DNA from: Bacillota bacterium | GTDB taxonomy: Bacteria > Bacillota > Clostridia > Oscillospirales > Acutalibacteraceae | Assembly (NCBI GenBank): GCA_023401495.1 | Contig: JAEXDU010000078.1 | Location: 1-13,280 of the forward strand | Direction of reading: 5' to 3' | Length of the DNA: 13,280 bases | Part shown: one piece after another, positions 1-6,847 of the stretch | Layout of the letters: every line of letters begins with the position of its first letter | Numbering within the stretch: the stretch's first letter is position 1 | Translations under genes and position numbers: made by a program | Notes under the pieces: model-generated | Told to the model about the DNA's origin: nothing | Databases searched by the model: none | The model's input: only the letters and a program-made list of their open reading frames with translations

Positions 1-1437
1 GGTGAGACCGGCTCCATGATCATCAAAGAGATGAAAAGCGCGCCTGAAACCAGCGGGATTCCGGTCGTCGCGATCGATGACAATCGCGCTAAGCGCGGCA
101 GCCGTATCCATGGCGTAAAGGTAGTGGGTGGCCGTGAAAGCATCACCCGTGCTGCGGTGCGCTATAATGTAGACCAGATTCTTCTGGCGATCCCCACCTC
201 CAAGAAAAAGGATTTGCAGGAAATTCTGCAGATTTGCTCCAAAACCGGTTGTCAGCTGAAAACCGTGCCGGAGTACAGCGAGGTGCTGGAAAACGGCGTC
301 GATACGCAGTCGATCCGCGATGTGGAGATCACCGACCTTCTGGGCCGCGACGAAATTACGCTCGACGTGGACGAAATCTGCGGCTACCTGAAGGACAAAA
401 CCGTGCTGGTAACAGGCGGCGGCGGTTCGATCGGCTCTGAGCTGTGCCGGCAGATCGCGCTGTTTAATCCGAAGAAAATCATCATTTTTGATATTTACGA
501 AAATAATGCCTATGACCTGCAGAACGAACTGCTCATGCGCTTTAAGCGCCTGAATCTGGAGGTTTTGATCGGCTCGGTGCGCGACGCCAGCCGCATCAAC
601 CACGTATTTGAGGTCTGCCGCCCCGACGTCGTGTTCCACGCGGCGGCGCACAAGCATGTGCCTTTGATGGAACTGAGCCCCGGCGAAGCGGTGAAGAACA
701 ATGTGTTCGGCACGCTGAATGTGGCAAAAGCTGCGGACAAATACGGCGTAAAGCGCATGGTGCTGATTTCCACCGACAAGGCCGTGAACCCCACAAACGT
801 CATGGGGGCCACAAAGCGTATCTGTGAGCTGATTATCCAGTATTTCAGCCGTCACAGCAAAACGGATTTTGTAGCGGTGCGCTTTGGCAACGTGCTGGGC
901 AGCAACGGCAGCGTGATTCCGCTGTTCAAAAAGCAGATTGCATCGGGCGGGCCGGTAACGGTCACTCACCCGGACATTATCCGCTATTTCATGACCATCC
1001 CAGAGGCGGCGCGTCTGGTGCTGCAGGCGGGCGGTATGGCAAAGGGCGGCGAAATCTTTGTGCTGGACATGGGCCAGCCGGTCAAAATCGCCGATCTGGC
1101 GCGCAACCTGATTCGTCTTTCCGGATATGAGCCGGACGTCGATATTAAGATCGTCTACACGGGCTTGCGCCCCGGCGAGAAGCTGTATGAAGAGCTGTTG
1201 CTCGACAGCGAGGGCGGCTGCGCTAAAACCTCTCACGAGCTGATCTACATCGGCACGCCGATTCCGTTCAACGAAGAGACCTTCCTCAGCGAGCTCGATA
1301 CACTGCGCCATTGCGCCGGTATCAACAACGTCAGGATGATGGAGATCATTCATCATTTGGTGCCGACGTACAGCGGCCACGCGGAAAAGAGCGATGCCCT
1401 GGCACAGGCAGAGGAAGAAGAGGAAACAGAAGAATAA
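1..1437 (+). CDS. UDP-sugar 4,6-dehydratase, PglF/WbpM/CapD type (5' end missing)
   Basis: The reading frame is open at the first base of the window (fragment begins G-E-T-G-S-M), so the start and the expected N-terminal membrane helices lie outside; the ATG at 16 is internal. The fragment has the end of a first nucleotide-binding-like domain, then a linker, then an extended-SDR catalytic domain with the NAD loop TGGGGSIG (fragment residues about 138-145) and the segment STDKAVNPTNVMGATKR (about 257-273). The position that is Tyr in classical SDRs and in short FlaA1 enzymes is Met here, with the following Lys kept. This Met-for-Tyr change is known for the large membrane dehydratases WbpM/PglF. 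Such enzymes convert UDP-GlcNAc to the 4-keto-6-deoxy sugar for surface polysaccharide or glycoprotein glycans. The C-terminus is a Glu-rich tail. Upstream neighbours are unseen, so the pathway is inferred from family only. The exact substrate is uncertain. Confidence 0.9.
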   Translation, partial: GETGSMIIKEMKSAPETSGIPVVAIDDNRAKRGSRIHGVKVVGGRESITRAAVRYNVDQILLAIPTSKKKDLQEILQICSKTGCQLKTVPEYSEVLENGVDTQSIRDVEITDLLGRDEITLDVDEICGYLKDKTVLVTGGGGSIGSELCRQIALFNPKKIIIFDIYENNAYDLQNELLMRFKRLNLEVLIGSVRDASRINHVFEVCRPDVVFHAAAHKHVPLMELSPGEAVKNNVFGTLNVAKAADKYGVKRMVLISTDKAVNPTNVMGATKRICELIIQYFSRHSKTDFVAVRFGNVLGSNGSVIPLFKKQIASGGPVTVTHPDIIRYFMTIPEAARLVLQAGGMAKGGEIFVLDMGQPVKIADLARNLIRLSGYEPDVDIKIVYTGLRPGEKLYEELLLDSEGGCAKTSHELIYIGTPIPFNEETFLSELDTLRHCAGINNVRMMEIIHHLVPTYSGHAEKSDALAQAEEEEETEE

Positions 1438-1442
1438 CGAAT

Positions 1443-1471
1443 GGCCCCGCTTTTTCAGCGGGGCCGTTTTT
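1443..1471 (+). terminator. Rho-independent terminator after the sugar dehydratase gene
   Basis: An 8-bp perfect GC stem (GGCCCCGC / GCGGGGCC) with loop TTTTTCA is followed by GTTTTT. It begins five bases after the TAA stop. On the opposite strand the stem is followed only by a weak T-containing run, so it may act partly on the convergent MmgE/PrpD transcript as well. Confidence 0.9.
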
Positions 1472-1500
1472 CATTTATAATGCTGTTTTATTCGAACTTT

Positions 1501-1525
1501 CCGTTTTCAGGGTTTCAGAAAACGG
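1501..1525. other. Short hairpin between convergent genes
   Basis: CCGTTTTC and GAAAACGG form an 8-bp perfect stem around a 9-base loop, just beyond the stop of the leftward MmgE/PrpD gene. There is no good T-run on either side, so it is at best a weak terminator or a 3'-end stabiliser for the leftward operon. Confidence 0.35.
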
Positions 1526-1533
1526 TGGTTGAA

Positions 1534-2856
1534 TTACTGCTGATTGATAAAATCTACAATCCGGCGCACCGGAATCTCCAAATCACCGGTGAGCAGCTCC
1601 AGCAGCTTTTCCTGTTTTTCCGTTTCCAGAACGGGGGAGGTGATTCTCCGGAATTTTTCCGTGATCCACGCAAGGTCCACACGGTCGGCGGCTTCCCCGG
1701 GAGCGGAAAAGGTTTCGGAGCGGAACAAAGTACCGTCCTTTAAAGTAACCTCGATCCGGGTCAGGCGCTTCTGCGGGAACTGTGCTTCCAGAACGGGGTC
1801 TACGATAAACTTCAGGCGCTTCATCATCTCCAGCACCGCGGGGTTCTCGAGCGCTTCTTCCCTGACCTGAAGATAGCCTAGGTCGCCATGAACCAGCGCG
1901 GCTGCCACAGGATAAGCGATGTTGTACTGGGCTTCGTCCGTTTCGGTGGGAATCTGCTTGCTCAGCCGCGCGGCGGCATCAAAGGTGTAAACGGCCGCCT
2001 CTTTGATCTGATCCGGCCCGAAGCCGTATTTTCGCATCAGGGACAATCCGGCGGAAATGGGCTGGTGTGCCCAGCGGCAGCAGGTGTAGGGTTTAAAATA
2101 CAGGTTCATGATCTCGTAGCTGCTGCCCAGCGTCTGTGCCAGATGCTGATACTCTTCCGCCTCCAGAAGATGTCCCCGCCCGCTGCTGCCCGATAGGGTC
2201 TCCAGCACGGCCATCGCCCCGACCAGAGCGCCGAACGGCACGCCGTCCTTGTTCATGGAGGGCGTGGTCACCGACCGCATGACAGGCACGACCGGCGCGT
2301 GGAAATCCGCGATGGAAAGAGCGGTGTTCAGTTTCTCTTTGTCCATCCCGCACAGTCGGCCCATGCCGGCGGCAGTGCCGAAAGCGCCGTAACATCCGGT
2401 GCTGTGCAGATATTTGTAATGCCCCTGCTCCGCCAAAGCGAATCGGATCGTTACTTCATAAGCCACCACCAGAGCGGTCAGGTATTCCCGGTAAGAGATT
2501 CCCTGCTCCAGCGCCGCCGCCAATACGCCCGCCACAAAAGAGGTGCCGGGGTGGCCCTTGATCATATTGTGGCCGTCGTCGATGTCAAAGGAATTGGAGG
2601 CGTGGGACATGGCGATGGTTGCCCCCAAAAGATTATAGGTGTGCTGCGAGCCTACTACGGGGATTTCCCCATTCCCGCAGACCGACTGCGCCAGCTTTTC
2701 CCCCGCGGCGAACTGCCGTCCGTGGCTGCCCAGGAGTAAGGCGGTCGTCAAATCGATCCCGCAGACCACCGCGCGATCCTGAATTTCTTTGGGCAAATCC
2801 TCCCATTTAGTATTTAGAATGTAGTTTTCTACCCGATAATCGGTATGAAACTGCAT
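1534..2856 (-). CDS. MmgE/PrpD family protein (dehydratase/epimerase-like)
   Basis: 440 aa, a normal length for MmgE/PrpD proteins. Family hallmarks are visible: an Asp/His-rich segment DDGHNMIKGHPG (residues 93-104), then a helical core, HSTGCYGAFGTAAG (151-164), MNKDG (201-205) and the segment KPYTCCRWAHQPISA (255-269). Known members include 2-methylcitrate dehydratase PrpD, cis-aconitate decarboxylase and iminodisuccinate epimerase; all act on carbon atoms next to carboxylates in di- or tricarboxylic acids. No signal peptide is seen, so it should be cytoplasmic. The start is set by AAGGAG at 2864-2869, 7 nt before the ATG. It lies 37 nt downstream of the opine-dehydrogenase-family gene on the same strand, with no terminator between, so the two are very likely co-transcribed. 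Nothing here looks like a propionate (prpBC) cluster, which argues against true methylcitrate dehydratase. The substrate is unknown. Confidence 0.88.
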   Translation of the reverse strand: MQFHTDYRVENYILNTKWEDLPKEIQDRAVVCGIDLTTALLLGSHGRQFAAGEKLAQSVCGNGEIPVVGSQHTYNLLGATIAMSHASNSFDIDDGHNMIKGHPGTSFVAGVLAAALEQGISYREYLTALVVAYEVTIRFALAEQGHYKYLHSTGCYGAFGTAAGMGRLCGMDKEKLNTALSIADFHAPVVPVMRSVTTPSMNKDGVPFGALVGAMAVLETLSGSSGRGHLLEAEEYQHLAQTLGSSYEIMNLYFKPYTCCRWAHQPISAGLSLMRKYGFGPDQIKEAAVYTFDAAARLSKQIPTETDEAQYNIAYPVAAALVHGDLGYLQVREEALENPAVLEMMKRLKFIVDPVLEAQFPQKRLTRIEVTLKDGTLFRSETFSAPGEAADRVDLAWITEKFRRITSPVLETEKQEKLLELLTGDLEIPVRRIVDFINQQ

Positions 2857-2893
2857 CTCTATTCTCCTTCCATACGGATAGACTCTTTCGAAG

Positions 2894-4135
2894 TCATCGG
2901 TTGTAGACGCCTTCGTTCAAATAGGCCAGCAGCTCTTCCTTTGGCATGTTGTCAATGCCGAGGTAAGTCAGGGTATACCGGCTGGTCTCGAAGAAGCTCT
3001 TCTTGTGCATGGCACCGGCCAGGGTGATCATGGCGTCGATGATGGGGGTGGATACGCCGTACTGCACGCCCAGGTCGTGGTAAATCTTGCAGCCGATCGG
3101 CACATCTTCCGTCAGATAGCGGTGGTTGATGCTGTTGGGGCCGGTGTTGCCCTCAGTCGACGGCTGATCCAGCGGGAAGACGACGTTGTCGTTGCCGTTC
3201 TCATCCAGACCCATGTACTCCTGGGTCAGCACGCTGCGGCGGGAGAAGAACATTTCATGTTTGTATGTAGGTGCACCTACGCCGATGGCATCTGCCAGGG
3301 CAAGCTCCTCGTTGTAGAACTGATACTGAACTTCGCAGATGGAGGGGGAGAGACCGTGGGAGTACATCGAGTATGTTGTCTTATCATGGCCGCAGAAGAT
3401 GACACCCCAGTTCTCCATGGTGGATACGCCCAAAATGGTGGCGGGAACGTGGATGACAGGGTTGACATTGGCGAAGTTGACGTCCAGGACAGTGTTCGCC
3501 TTGGCAGGGCCCTCTCCCTGAGTTACGGCATCCAGGCAGGGCAGATACTGAGAGGCCTCCAGAAAGGCGTCGGTATCCTTTGTGGGCAGGGCAGCGCCCC
3601 GCAGGGTGATGGCGCGATATTTTACACCCACATGCGGGAACTGGAAGCCGTTGACGCTCTCAATGCGGGTGCCGTAGGGCGCGGAGGACCAGCCGCCGAT
3701 GATGACCTTCTTGGTGCAGCCCGTTTCCCGCATCAGCCTGCGCAGCAGCAGGGTGCCGAAGTTGTCGGTGAAGATGTTGACGACCTGACCATCTTCCAGG
3801 TGGGGGATCAGGGCGCGGAACATGGGTTCATGGCCCCAGGATCCGCAGGCCACCACGATATGTCCCGCGCCCTTGACGGCGGCGGCGATATCGGTGGTCA
3901 CCAGGTCCGGATACGCGCGGCCGGAACGCTCAAAACCGTCGCGGTTACGCTGTACGCCGTCCAGCAGAATGCCGGTTTTCTCCAGGCCGCGCAGAGAAGT
4001 CTCCGCAAATGGCATGGCGTCGTACAGGCGCACCTCGCGTCCGGCCAGCTTGATGTCAGCCGCACAGGTTTTTCCCACCGCTCCGCCGCCGATGACGGCG
4101 ACCGGCAGGTCTTTTAAATAGTCCATCTTTCCCAT
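2894..4135 (-). CDS. NAD(P)-dependent opine dehydrogenase family protein
   Basis: 413 aa with the two-domain layout of octopine/nopaline dehydrogenases. The N-terminal Rossmann fold starts VAVIGGGAVG (residues 12-21). The C-terminal domain carries NPVIH (225-229), whose His fits the family catalytic His, and RYLTEDVP (339-346), whose Asp344 fits the catalytic Asp, followed by GVSTPIIDAMITLA (360-373). Family enzymes reductively join an amino acid and a 2-keto acid into a secondary-amine dicarboxylate, or run in reverse. The start is supported by AGGAGG at 4145-4150, 9 nt upstream. It is the first gene of a leftward two-gene unit with the MmgE/PrpD gene and is divergent from a LysR-type regulator. 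Its promoter contains a LysR-box-like element, so I infer regulation by that neighbour. Substrate and direction of the reaction cannot be told; other NAD-linked dehydrogenations within the same fold remain possible. Confidence 0.87.
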   Translation of the reverse strand: MGKMDYLKDLPVAVIGGGAVGKTCAADIKLAGREVRLYDAMPFAETSLRGLEKTGILLDGVQRNRDGFERSGRAYPDLVTTDIAAAVKGAGHIVVACGSWGHEPMFRALIPHLEDGQVVNIFTDNFGTLLLRRLMRETGCTKKVIIGGWSSAPYGTRIESVNGFQFPHVGVKYRAITLRGAALPTKDTDAFLEASQYLPCLDAVTQGEGPAKANTVLDVNFANVNPVIHVPATILGVSTMENWGVIFCGHDKTTYSMYSHGLSPSICEVQYQFYNEELALADAIGVGAPTYKHEMFFSRRSVLTQEYMGLDENGNDNVVFPLDQPSTEGNTGPNSINHRYLTEDVPIGCKIYHDLGVQYGVSTPIIDAMITLAGAMHKKSFFETSRYTLTYLGIDNMPKEELLAYLNEGVYNR

Positions 4136-4210
4136 AATTATTGTCCTCCTTTGCCTTTTGAACAGGCACCTATTTTTGAATCCTCAGAAAGAGGAAACGG
4201 TTCTGCGGAA

Positions 4211-4225
4211 ATGCCTTTTACAAAT
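4211..4225 (+). promoter_or_regulatory. Degenerate LysR-box-like site at the regulator's own promoter
   Basis: Read on the minus strand this is ATTTGTAAAAGGCAT, matching the box at 4305-4319 in 13 of 15 positions but in the opposite orientation. It overlaps the -35 hexamer TTTACA (4217-4222) of the promoter pointing toward the LysR gene, as the other two copies overlap their own -35 elements. Binding is inferred, not shown. Confidence 0.5.
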
Positions 4226-4245
4226 GTGAGAGCGTATGTTATAAT
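4217..4245 (+). promoter_or_regulatory. Sigma-A-type promoter for the LysR-type regulator gene
   Basis: TTTACA (4217-4222), a 17-bp spacer and a perfect TATAAT (4240-4245) point toward the regulator. The transcript should start near 4252, giving a leader of about 110 nt. That start lies upstream of the leftward operon's start (about 4278), so the two promoters face each other and the transcripts overlap at their 5' ends. Confidence 0.6.
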
Positions 4246-4284
4246 CATTTTAAATAAAATAATTCCACAACGCTTTACAACTCT

Positions 4285-4313
4285 ACTATAACAATTCTAA
4301 TTGGATTTGTAAA
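4285..4313 (-). promoter_or_regulatory. Promoter of the opine dehydrogenase-MmgE/PrpD operon
   Basis: On the minus strand, TTTACA (4308-4313), a 17-bp spacer and TATAGT (4285-4290). The -35 is embedded in the LysR-box-like palindrome at 4305-4319. Predicted start near 4278, leader about 143 nt. The hexamers, the spacer and the overlap with the box repeat what is seen at the gltS promoter. Confidence 0.6.
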
Positions 4314-4319
4314 ACGAAT
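4305..4319 (-). promoter_or_regulatory. LysR-box-like operator, copy 1
   Basis: ATTTGTAAAACGAAT is an imperfect inverted repeat (ATTTG / CGAAT around 5 bp) that fits the T-N11-A pattern of LysR-type operators. The surrounding 17 bases (4304-4320) recur exactly at 6838-6854 upstream of gltS. A weaker, 10/15 match (minus-strand AGTTGTAAAGCGTTG, 4268-4282) is centred 37 bp away near the expected transcript start. Confidence 0.65.
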
Positions 4320-4362
4320 AGTTTCAATGATATCTATTTTAAATTTTAATGAGGTTGTCAGT

Positions 4363-5277
4363 ATGGAACTGAGAAACGTGGCTACCTTTTTACGCGTAGC
4401 GGAATGTGAAAGCTTTACAAAGGCAGCGGAGCAGCTGGGGTATGTGCAGTCTACTGTTACGATTCAGATTCAGCAGCTCGAAGCGGAAATCGGCGTCCCT
4501 TTGTTTGACCGGATCGGCAAGCATGTGTCGCTGACGTCCAGCGGCCAGGAATTTATGGGGTATGCCACACAGATGATGCAGATTGCCGAGTGTTCGCTGC
4601 TGTTGGGCAAGCCGCCTAAAGAAATGGGCGGTGTGCTGCGGCTGGGAATTCTGGAATCGCTGTTCAATTGGGTGCTGTGCGATCAGATTCCGCAATATCA
4701 TAGGGACTTTCCCAAAATCATCCTCGAGACGCGCATGACCTCAGGGGATGATTTGCTTCAGATGCTCAAGCACAACGAGCTGGACATGATTTTCTTTCTG
4801 GGCAAAAAGACCACGGAAAGGGATTTTATCCGGGCCTGTGCGCATCTGATCAATATCGTGTTCGTTACTTATCCGGAGCACCCCCTGATAGGGTGCGGGC
4901 CGGTTTGCCTTGCCGATGTAGTGCGGCAGCCGATGATCCTGCCGGAGCGGAAGGCGATTTACCGCCGGGCCCTGGAGGAAGAGGCTGCGCAGAAGAATCT
5001 GTATATCGCGCCGTTTTTAGAGATAGACAACAGCGTGAGCATTGTTTCTCTGCTAAAGCAGAAGCTGGGAATCTCCTTCCTGCCGGAATACGTGGTAAGG
5101 AGCAGTGTTCAAAAAGGGGAACTGGTGATTCTGCCTGTTGAGGACTGCGCGGTTCAGCTTTGGAGCCAGGTGTTTTACCACAAGAGCAAGTGGGTGACCC
5201 CGCCCATGGACAGCCTGATTCAGTTGATTCAGGATCGGGTTTTTCAGGACGGGTTTTTGCAGAACAGAACGACATGA
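4363..5277 (+). CDS. LysR-type transcriptional regulator
   Basis: 304 aa from the chosen start, typical for the family. Residues 1-60 are the winged helix-turn-helix, with SFTKAAEQLGYVQSTVTIQI (17-36) as the recognition region, then a linker helix and a periplasmic-binding-protein-like effector domain (about 90-295). The ATG at 4363 is preferred because GAGG (4351-4354) lies 8 nt upstream and MELRNVATF is the usual family start. An earlier in-frame ATG at 4327 has no ribosome site. The gene diverges from the opine dehydrogenase operon, the classic arrangement in which a LysR protein controls its neighbour. Three similar operator-like boxes, at its own promoter, the operon promoter and the gltS promoter, suggest that it controls all three, probably with an opine-like or dicarboxylate co-inducer. 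The effector is not deducible from sequence. Confidence 0.93.
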   Translation: MELRNVATFLRVAECESFTKAAEQLGYVQSTVTIQIQQLEAEIGVPLFDRIGKHVSLTSSGQEFMGYATQMMQIAECSLLLGKPPKEMGGVLRLGILESLFNWVLCDQIPQYHRDFPKIILETRMTSGDDLLQMLKHNELDMIFFLGKKTTERDFIRACAHLINIVFVTYPEHPLIGCGPVCLADVVRQPMILPERKAIYRRALEEEAAQKNLYIAPFLEIDNSVSIVSLLKQKLGISFLPEYVVRSSVQKGELVILPVEDCAVQLWSQVFYHKSKWVTPPMDSLIQLIQDRVFQDGFLQNRTT

Positions 5278-5319
5278 CCCAAGAGGGGCTGATCGAAAGA
5301 TCAGCCCCTCTTGGGTCAT
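5274..5319. terminator. Perfect 21-bp inverted repeat with GAAA loop between convergent genes
   Basis: The left arm 5274-5294 and right arm 5299-5319 are exact reverse complements around GAAA (TTTC on the other strand). The TGA stop of the LysR gene (5275-5277) lies inside the left arm. It sits between the convergent LysR and gltS genes and is best read as a bidirectional terminator. Neither side has a clean T-run: the usual A/T flanks are AAGA and TCTT, paired inside the stem. Termination efficiency is therefore uncertain. Confidence 0.7.
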
Positions 5320-5360
5320 AGAGAATTTGTGGCGTTTATGTCAATAGGCATATAAGCGGG

Positions 5361-6548
5361 TTAGGCTAAGAAATTCAGGAAGCTGGTAATGATTACGGCG
5401 TTGAAGAAGTCGGAGAAAATCCCCACGATAGGTACGACGAAATATGCGGTTCTGGCAGGTCCGTACTGCTTAGTAATAACCTGCATGTTCGCCATGGCGT
5501 TGTACATTGCGCCCATATTGAATCCAATATAACCGGCAGTCGCCACAGCCGATTCATAGTCTTTACCGGCAATGTTGAAAACGACCCAGTAAGAGAAGAT
5601 AAACATAAAGGCTACCTGGGCAGCAAGAATTACCATAATAGGCACTGCCAGATCCACCAGCTGCCATATCTTCAGGCTCATCAGGGCCATAGTCAGGAAT
5701 AAAGACAGCGAAATATTTGCAAGCGCATCGTTTTCCGGCTCGGGAAAGGATTTTCCCATCGCATCTAAAATATTGCGTATAATCGCGCCCATCAGCATGG
5801 CGCCGATATAGGATGGGAAGGTCATCCCCGTTTTGCTCAGTAAAATTGACGCAACGGAACCGACGCCCATCGCCAGCGCCAGCAGCATCGCAGACTGAAC
5901 GAACTTGGATGCGGTGGAGGCAAACGATTCTTCTTCCTTGATATCCTCTGTTTCCTCAACCGTTTCGTTGGAACGCAGGTTGAATTGAACGATTCTTTTG
6001 TGGGCAATCGGGCCGCCCATGACAGAACCCATCACCAGGCCAAAGGTTGCCGCCGCCAGTCCCAGTGTGCTGCTGCCCGTAATTCCCATACCATCCATCA
6101 GTGCTCCGAATGCCGCCGCTGTTCCGGGGCCCCCTACCAGAGCGACGGAACCGGCGGTCAGCCCCAGACGGGCATCCAGCCCAAATGCGCCGGCAATTCC
6201 GCATCCAATGATATTCTGAGCCACAATCATGATAAGAGTCAGAACCAGAATGATCAGAATCTGCTTGCCGCCCTTTTTCAGAATGGGAAAACTGGCGGTA
6301 AAGCCTATGGTGGTAAAGAACACAGTCATGAAAAACGTTTGCAGCGTACCGTCAAAGGTGATCTGCATCACCCCTGTGCTGCTCATAATGGTGTTGAAAA
6401 TAGCGAAAAGAAGGCCCCCGATCAGTGGCGCAGGAATACAATACTTTAAAAGAAAGGGGATCTTTTTTTGCAGGTAGTTACCTACCCAGAACATGATTGC
6501 CGCGAGTCCTGATATTTGATAAATATCAAGCTTCAATTCATACATCAT
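5361..6548 (-). CDS. gltS: Sodium/glutamate symporter, GltS family
   Basis: 395 aa, the usual size, and strongly hydrophobic throughout, with roughly ten or more membrane segments in two related halves. Half 1 holds the re-entrant-loop motif GGPGTAAAFG (residues 139-148). A cytoplasmic acidic linker (about 190-212, rich in Glu) follows. Half 2 ends with a matching loop around GFNMGAMYNAMANM and the conserved VPIVGIFSDFFNA. GltS proteins import glutamate with sodium. The start is uncertain by one codon: AGGAGG (6554-6559) is 5 nt from the ATG at 6548 and 8 nt from the adjacent ATG at 6545, so initiation at 6545 may be favoured. The gene is its own unit, convergent with the LysR gene, but its promoter carries an exact copy of the operator-like 17-mer found at the opine dehydrogenase promoter. 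I infer that it imports the substrate of that pathway, perhaps a glutamate-like opine rather than glutamate. Confidence 0.93.
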   Translation of the reverse strand: MMYELKLDIYQISGLAAIMFWVGNYLQKKIPFLLKYCIPAPLIGGLLFAIFNTIMSSTGVMQITFDGTLQTFFMTVFFTTIGFTASFPILKKGGKQILIILVLTLIMIVAQNIIGCGIAGAFGLDARLGLTAGSVALVGGPGTAAAFGALMDGMGITGSSTLGLAAATFGLVMGSVMGGPIAHKRIVQFNLRSNETVEETEDIKEEESFASTASKFVQSAMLLALAMGVGSVASILLSKTGMTFPSYIGAMLMGAIIRNILDAMGKSFPEPENDALANISLSLFLTMALMSLKIWQLVDLAVPIMVILAAQVAFMFIFSYWVVFNIAGKDYESAVATAGYIGFNMGAMYNAMANMQVITKQYGPARTAYFVVPIVGIFSDFFNAVIITSFLNFLA

Positions 6549-6812
6549 TCATACCTCCTGCAGTTGAAATTATGATACACTCGACCGGCTGGGACACAAA
6601 GATTTCGGCAGAGAGCCATATGCCGCTTTTCCTTGTGCAAGGCCCGCGCGCCGGCGGAGCGGTTTCCTGTTCCGGAAACATAGGGGGTAGGAGAACATGT
6701 CCCTCTGCGCGGAAGAGCCTGCGATTCTTCCAGACGCCTAATCTACGTCTGCTGAGGGCTGAATTGACAAAACGCGACAAAATTGTTCAAAATATTTCAA
6801 CATTTGGATTTC
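6549..6812 (-). other. Long structured 5' leader of gltS
   Basis: The predicted transcript starts near 6812, about 264 nt before the gene. Most of the leader is GC-rich, unlike the AT-rich flanks. It contains several possible stems: CAGACG/CGTCTG (6731-6736 with 6746-6751), GGAAGA/TCTTCC (6711-6716 with 6726-6731), GTTTCC/GGAAAC (6662-6667 with 6674-6679), CGGCA/TGCCG (6606-6610 with 6621-6625), and a long-range closing pair GGGACA/TGTCCC (6591-6596 with 6698-6703). No clear terminator stem plus T-run is visible before the gene, and no known riboswitch core (glycine, lysine, SAM, TPP, cobalamin, T-box) was recognised. A frame open from a TTG at 6780 has no ribosome site and is not called. Function unknown. 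Confidence 0.45.
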
Positions 6813-6816
6813 AAAT
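6802..6816. promoter_or_regulatory. Perfect ATTTG-N5-CAAAT palindrome at the gltS transcript start
   Basis: The arms ATTTG and CAAAT around GATTT match the arm pattern of the box at 6839-6853. The two centres are 37 bp apart, about 3.5 helical turns. It overlaps the predicted start (about 6812). This would suit a second LysR-protein contact, possibly a repressing or activation site. Confidence 0.45.
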
Positions 6817-6818
6817 TC

Positions 6819-6847
6819 ATTATATTGGCTGCTTACTGATTTGTAAA
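6819..6847 (-). promoter_or_regulatory. gltS promoter
   Basis: On the minus strand, TTTACA (6842-6847), a 17-bp spacer and a perfect TATAAT (6819-6824). The -35 is within the operator-like box at 6839-6853, the same arrangement as at the opine dehydrogenase promoter. Confidence 0.65.

Noticed and set aside
1534..2856. Annotation of the MmgE/PrpD gene as 2-methylcitrate dehydratase prpD
   Set aside because: No methylcitrate synthase or methylisocitrate lyase gene is nearby, and the family covers several different reactions; only the family-level call is supported.
3005..4117. Long 370-codon open frame on the plus strand opposite the opine dehydrogenase gene
   Set aside because: It is the complement of a well-conserved gene with recognisable motifs, has no ribosome site or family resemblance, and reads as low-complexity Gly/Val/Asp sequence typical of antisense frames in GC-rich genes.
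4327..4362. Upstream ATG (4327) as the start of the LysR gene
   Set aside because: It lacks a ribosome site, and the extra 12 residues are not part of the conserved LysR N-terminus; GAGG is well placed for the ATG at 4363.
6763..6768. Consensus TTGACA on the plus strand inside the gltS leader
   Set aside because: No -10 lies at 16-18 bp (the sequence there is TCAAAA-like), so it is not called as a promoter.
6538..6780. 80-codon minus-strand frame in the gltS leader, starting at TTG
   Set aside because: No ribosome site precedes the TTG, it overlaps the gltS start, and its composition (many Arg, Pro, Ser) looks like translated structured RNA. A leader peptide cannot be ruled out but is not supported.
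6549..6812. Known riboswitch (glycine, lysine, SAM, cobalamin, TPP or T-box) in the gltS leader
   Set aside because: I looked for the conserved core strings of these classes on the minus strand and found none; only generic stem potential remains.
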